Source of the DNA: Nitrospirota bacterium
GTDB taxonomy: Bacteria > Nitrospirota > Thermodesulfovibrionia > Thermodesulfovibrionales > JdFR-85
Direction: 5' to 3'
Assembly (NCBI GenBank): GCA_013152195.1
Contig: JAADGU010000058.1
Span: 1 to 8,232, forward strand
DNA length: 8,232 bases
The position numbers were made by a program, and so were the translations under genes. The notes below the pieces were generated by a model. It saw only the letters and a program-made list of their open reading frames with translations. It ran no database searches and was not told where the DNA came from. Positions within the stretch are counted from its first letter, which is position 1. Every line of letters starts with the position of its first letter. Positions 6,347-8,232 of this stretch are shown here, in pieces.

Positions 6347-7138
6347 ATGCACTGGAATATCAGGATGAGGGCATCTGAGGGTGAGAAGCATATCTCCGGG
6401 GCTGAGGGACTGTACCCCGAAGATGAACTGCAGGAAACAGTTGCGGCTTATCTGCAAAGGGCACTGCAGCATGACAGGGGTGAGCCTGACAGGGTTGTGC
6501 TTACTGTTGAGAGGCTTGAAGAGGAGCCGCAGCTCATAGAGATGCAGCCGGTTTATACAGTGAGTACCGGAAACTACAGTGAGGCCTGGAGATTTGTTAA
6601 AGAGGGGCTGATCTGTCTTGGTGTCTCCGGGGAGACATTCAATTTGGCCAGATCCATAATAGAGTCCCCGGATGTTATGAGGGGGGCGGCAATTGTAAGG
6701 GCAGTCAGTGGTGTGAGGGCTGAGCCGGACATGCTGAGGGGTGTGAGGGCTACAAGACTCGGTATTATGCCGGGTTTATTGCCGGTACTATATGAGGCCC
6801 TGGGCAGATTCGATGCAGACAGGGCAGTTGTGAGTGAGGCTGTTGTGCTGGCTTCAAAGGTGGCGTCCTCCCCTTATATAGTTGCAGAGCTGTGTGTATC
6901 TGATGACCCTTTTTACACAACCGGTTATCTCTCTTCAAAAAATACAGGTTACGTGAGGGTGCCTCACATAAAAGAGAAGGGTATGATGAATGGCGGCAGG
7001 GTTTTTTTTGTTACCGAAGAGTGCGTTGCAGGGGATGTTGTCAGGTATCTCGAGGAGACACCTGTTATGGTCAATAAGTTATCAGATATTCATGATATAA
7101 TTAACCCTGATGAGTTCATCTGCAGTATTAATCGTTAA
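6347..7138 (+). CDS. bioW: 6-carboxyhexanoate-CoA ligase (pimeloyl-CoA synthetase)
   Basis: BioW activates free pimelate with ATP and CoA to pimeloyl-CoA, the first dedicated precursor of biotin. The 263-residue length matches Bacillus BioW. Recognisable family segments are MRASEGEKHISGAE (7-20), VMRGA (110-114), RGVRATR (131-137), and the strongest block, at about 164-197, containing EAVVLASKVASSPYIVAEL, then CVSDDPFYTTGYLSSK; RVFFV (218-222) follows. These agree closely with remembered B. subtilis BioW. The ATG at 6347 lies three bases after the bioB stop; M7 is an alternative start but would remove the short lead-in seen in other BioW proteins. There is no strong SD, suggesting coupling to bioB. 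BioC/BioH-route genes and bioF, bioA and bioD are not in the window, so the rest of the pathway must lie elsewhere. Confidence 0.93.
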   Translation: MHWNIRMRASEGEKHISGAEGLYPEDELQETVAAYLQRALQHDRGEPDRVVLTVERLEEEPQLIEMQPVYTVSTGNYSEAWRFVKEGLICLGVSGETFNLARSIIESPDVMRGAAIVRAVSGVRAEPDMLRGVRATRLGIMPGLLPVLYEALGRFDADRAVVSEAVVLASKVASSPYIVAELCVSDDPFYTTGYLSSKNTGYVRVPHIKEKGMMNGGRVFFVTEECVAGDVVRYLEETPVMVNKLSDIHDIINPDEFICSINR

Positions 7139-7970
7139 TCCGGTCTCAGGTTCTTTCTCTGAGAAGAGACTCCTGTCAGCTATAAATGTCCTGAAGGAGA
7201 GGTTCAGTGACGTCTCCATCTTCTATACAGGCAAGAGGGGTGATGCCGAGCGGATTGCCGGGGATGCTGTAAGAAAGTCCCCTGAGATGATACTGGCCAT
7301 AGGGGGGGATGGCACGTTTAATGAAGTGGTCAACGGCACAGCCTTTACAGATGTGCCCGTAGCCTTTATCCCCGCAGGTACCACAAACGTCCTTGCCCGG
7401 GAACTTGATTTCCCTGCTGATATTTACAGGGCCACGTTAAAGGCCCTTAACGGTAAGACAGAGTATGTTCATCTTGGCAGGATAAATGATAAATACTTTG
7501 TTCTTATGGCAGGGATCGGGTTTGATGGCGAGGCCGTGTACAGGGTGAACCCGAGGTTGAAGCACCTGTCAGGAAAGGGGGCATACCTGATAAGCGGGCT
7601 CAAGTGTTTTACGAGATATCACCCTGACTTGCTCAGGATAGTCGTTGATGACAGGGTATACGAGGGATATGGGGCTGTTGTCTGTAACGCCGGATATTAT
7701 GCCGGAAGTTTCAGGGTCTGCCCTGACGCAGGTCTTAGAGCACCGCACCTGTATGTCTCCATTATGCATGGGGGTAAGAGGAGCGACCTGCTCAGGTATG
7801 TATTTGAAGTTATCAGTGGCGGGCGTATGAGTTCAGAGAGGATAACCTGTGTAAAGGGGAAGAGTATAGTTGTATCAGGGGATGCATACATTCAGATAGA
7901 TGGCGATTATTTTGGCACAACACCTGCTGTAATAACATTTCATGAGAGTGCCCTCAGACTGATAGTTTAG
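7110..7970 (+). CDS. Diacylglycerol kinase family lipid kinase (YegS/BmrU/DagK type)
   Basis: This 286-residue protein carries the diacylglycerol/sphingosine-kinase catalytic domain: the N-terminal strand AVLIVNPVSG (5-14), the nucleotide-binding GGDGTFNEVVNG (65-76), IPAGTTNVLARELDFP (87-102, FIPAGTTN being a family hallmark), GIGFDG (135-140), and IDGDYFG (263-269) near the end, where DagK-like enzymes have a catalytic acidic residue. It should phosphorylate a lipid hydroxyl using ATP. Whether the substrate is diacylglycerol, phosphatidylglycerol or another lipid cannot be told. The ATG at 7110 overlaps bioW by 29 bp. No usable ATG or GTG lies between it and the conserved NPVSG strand, so the overlap is real and implies coupling. 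The stop overlaps the stop of the convergent MglA gene. Confidence 0.92.
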   Translation: MSSSAVLIVNPVSGSFSEKRLLSAINVLKERFSDVSIFYTGKRGDAERIAGDAVRKSPEMILAIGGDGTFNEVVNGTAFTDVPVAFIPAGTTNVLARELDFPADIYRATLKALNGKTEYVHLGRINDKYFVLMAGIGFDGEAVYRVNPRLKHLSGKGAYLISGLKCFTRYHPDLLRIVVDDRVYEGYGAVVCNAGYYAGSFRVCPDAGLRAPHLYVSIMHGGKRSDLLRYVFEVISGGRMSSERITCVKGKSIVVSGDAYIQIDGDYFGTTPAVITFHESALRLIV

Positions 7971-8232
7971 TAGTGTTTCTTCAGTTCCATGAGGACCTGT
8001 TTTCCGATATTCTTCAGTGTTTCAAATACTCCCCTGCCGCTCGTGGCCACACACTCAAAGGCTGGAACCTTATCCGGATTCAGGAGACTGTCCAGCTCTG
8101 CAACAGGGACAACATTGGGCAGGTCCCGTTTATTATACTGCATTGTGAAGGGCAGCCTTTCGAGTTCATATCCCTGGTCAGCGAGGTTAATCCTGAGGTC
8201 CTCAAGGCTTTCAATATTGGCATCCGTTCTCT
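7967..8232 (-). CDS. mglA: MglA-like small Ras-type GTPase, C-terminal part (5' end outside window)
   Basis: On the minus strand the frame is open from the right edge to TAA at 7967-7969, giving 87 codons: RTDANIESLEDLRINLADQG..., then PFTMQYNKRDLPNVVPV and a C-terminal GRGVFETLKNIGKQVLMELK. These match the C-terminal half of MglA, the polarity-controlling GTPase of Myxococcus. The NKRD motif is the guanine-specificity (G4) box, and the VATSGRG stretch is in the G5 position. The P-loop and switch regions lie beyond the window. MglA is usually paired with an MglB/roadblock GAP gene, which is not visible here. In non-gliding bacteria, MglA relatives help place type IV pili, flagella or chemosensory clusters. 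Assignment to the family is firm; the cellular role is inferred. Confidence 0.9.
   Translation of the reverse strand, partial: RTDANIESLEDLRINLADQGYELERLPFTMQYNKRDLPNVVPVAELDSLLNPDKVPAFECVATSGRGVFETLKNIGKQVLMELKKHY

Noticed and set aside
6710..6751. Direct repeat GGTGTGAGGGCT, 30 bp apart, in bioW (GVRA twice)
   Set aside because: The segment aligns without an insertion to the remembered B. subtilis BioW, so it is not a recent duplication; shared codons at similar residues explain it.
7012..7019. Run of eight Ts in bioW, as a possible slippage or phase-variation site
   Set aside because: It encodes the conserved RVFFV motif in frame and the gene is intact; no alternative product is apparent.

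Overview
The window looks like ordinary bacterial chromosome of moderate G+C, densely coded, with operons built on short overlaps (ATGA junctions) and Shine-Dalgarno (SD) sites such as AGGAGG. No tRNA, rRNA, CRISPR array, insertion sequence or phage gene is seen. The combination of an MglA-type GTPase, a BioW pimeloyl-CoA ligase, an NfeD/slipin pair and an L32 that starts MANPKSRHSR suggests a Gram-negative anaerobic or thermophile-related lineage, for example Nitrospirota (Thermodesulfovibrio relatives) or a deltaproteobacterial group. This placement is an impression from remembered protein sequences, not a computed assignment.

Layout. (1) 1-1408, plus strand: the 3' part of a long NfeD membrane protein gene and a slipin gene, joined by an ATGA overlap; this is a classic membrane-quality-control pair. 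(2) 1445-4229, minus strand: an operon transcribed yceD (DUF177) - rpmF (L32) - plsX - fabH, linking ribosome assembly to the first steps of phospholipid and fatty-acid synthesis. It converges on the slipin gene. (3) 4230-4381: a compact divergent control region. It holds a strong sigma-70-like promoter for the minus-strand operon, a weaker candidate promoter for the plus-strand gene, and a near-perfect 22-bp palindrome whose half-sites form part of both -35 boxes. (4) 4382-4960, plus strand: a single-domain response regulator with an N-terminal four-cysteine zinc-ribbon-like segment, apparently expressed from a leaderless or SD-less start. (5) 5068-7970, plus strand: acyP (acylphosphatase), bioB (biotin synthase), bioW (6-carboxyhexanoate-CoA ligase) and a diacylglycerol-kinase-family lipid kinase, closely packed; the last two overlap by 29 bp. 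(6) 7967-8232, minus strand: the C-terminal part of an MglA-like small GTPase, whose stop codon overlaps that of the lipid kinase tail to tail.

How it fits together. Most of the window concerns acyl and lipid metabolism. PlsX makes acyl-phosphate, FabH starts fatty-acid chains, AcyP can hydrolyse acyl-phosphates, BioW activates pimelate for biotin (the cofactor of acetyl-CoA carboxylase), BioB closes the biotin ring, and the lipid kinase phosphorylates a lipid. The least explained parts are the shared palindromic operator and the zinc-ribbon response regulator beside it. No clearly new multi-gene system is visible; these two items are the best candidates for follow-up.
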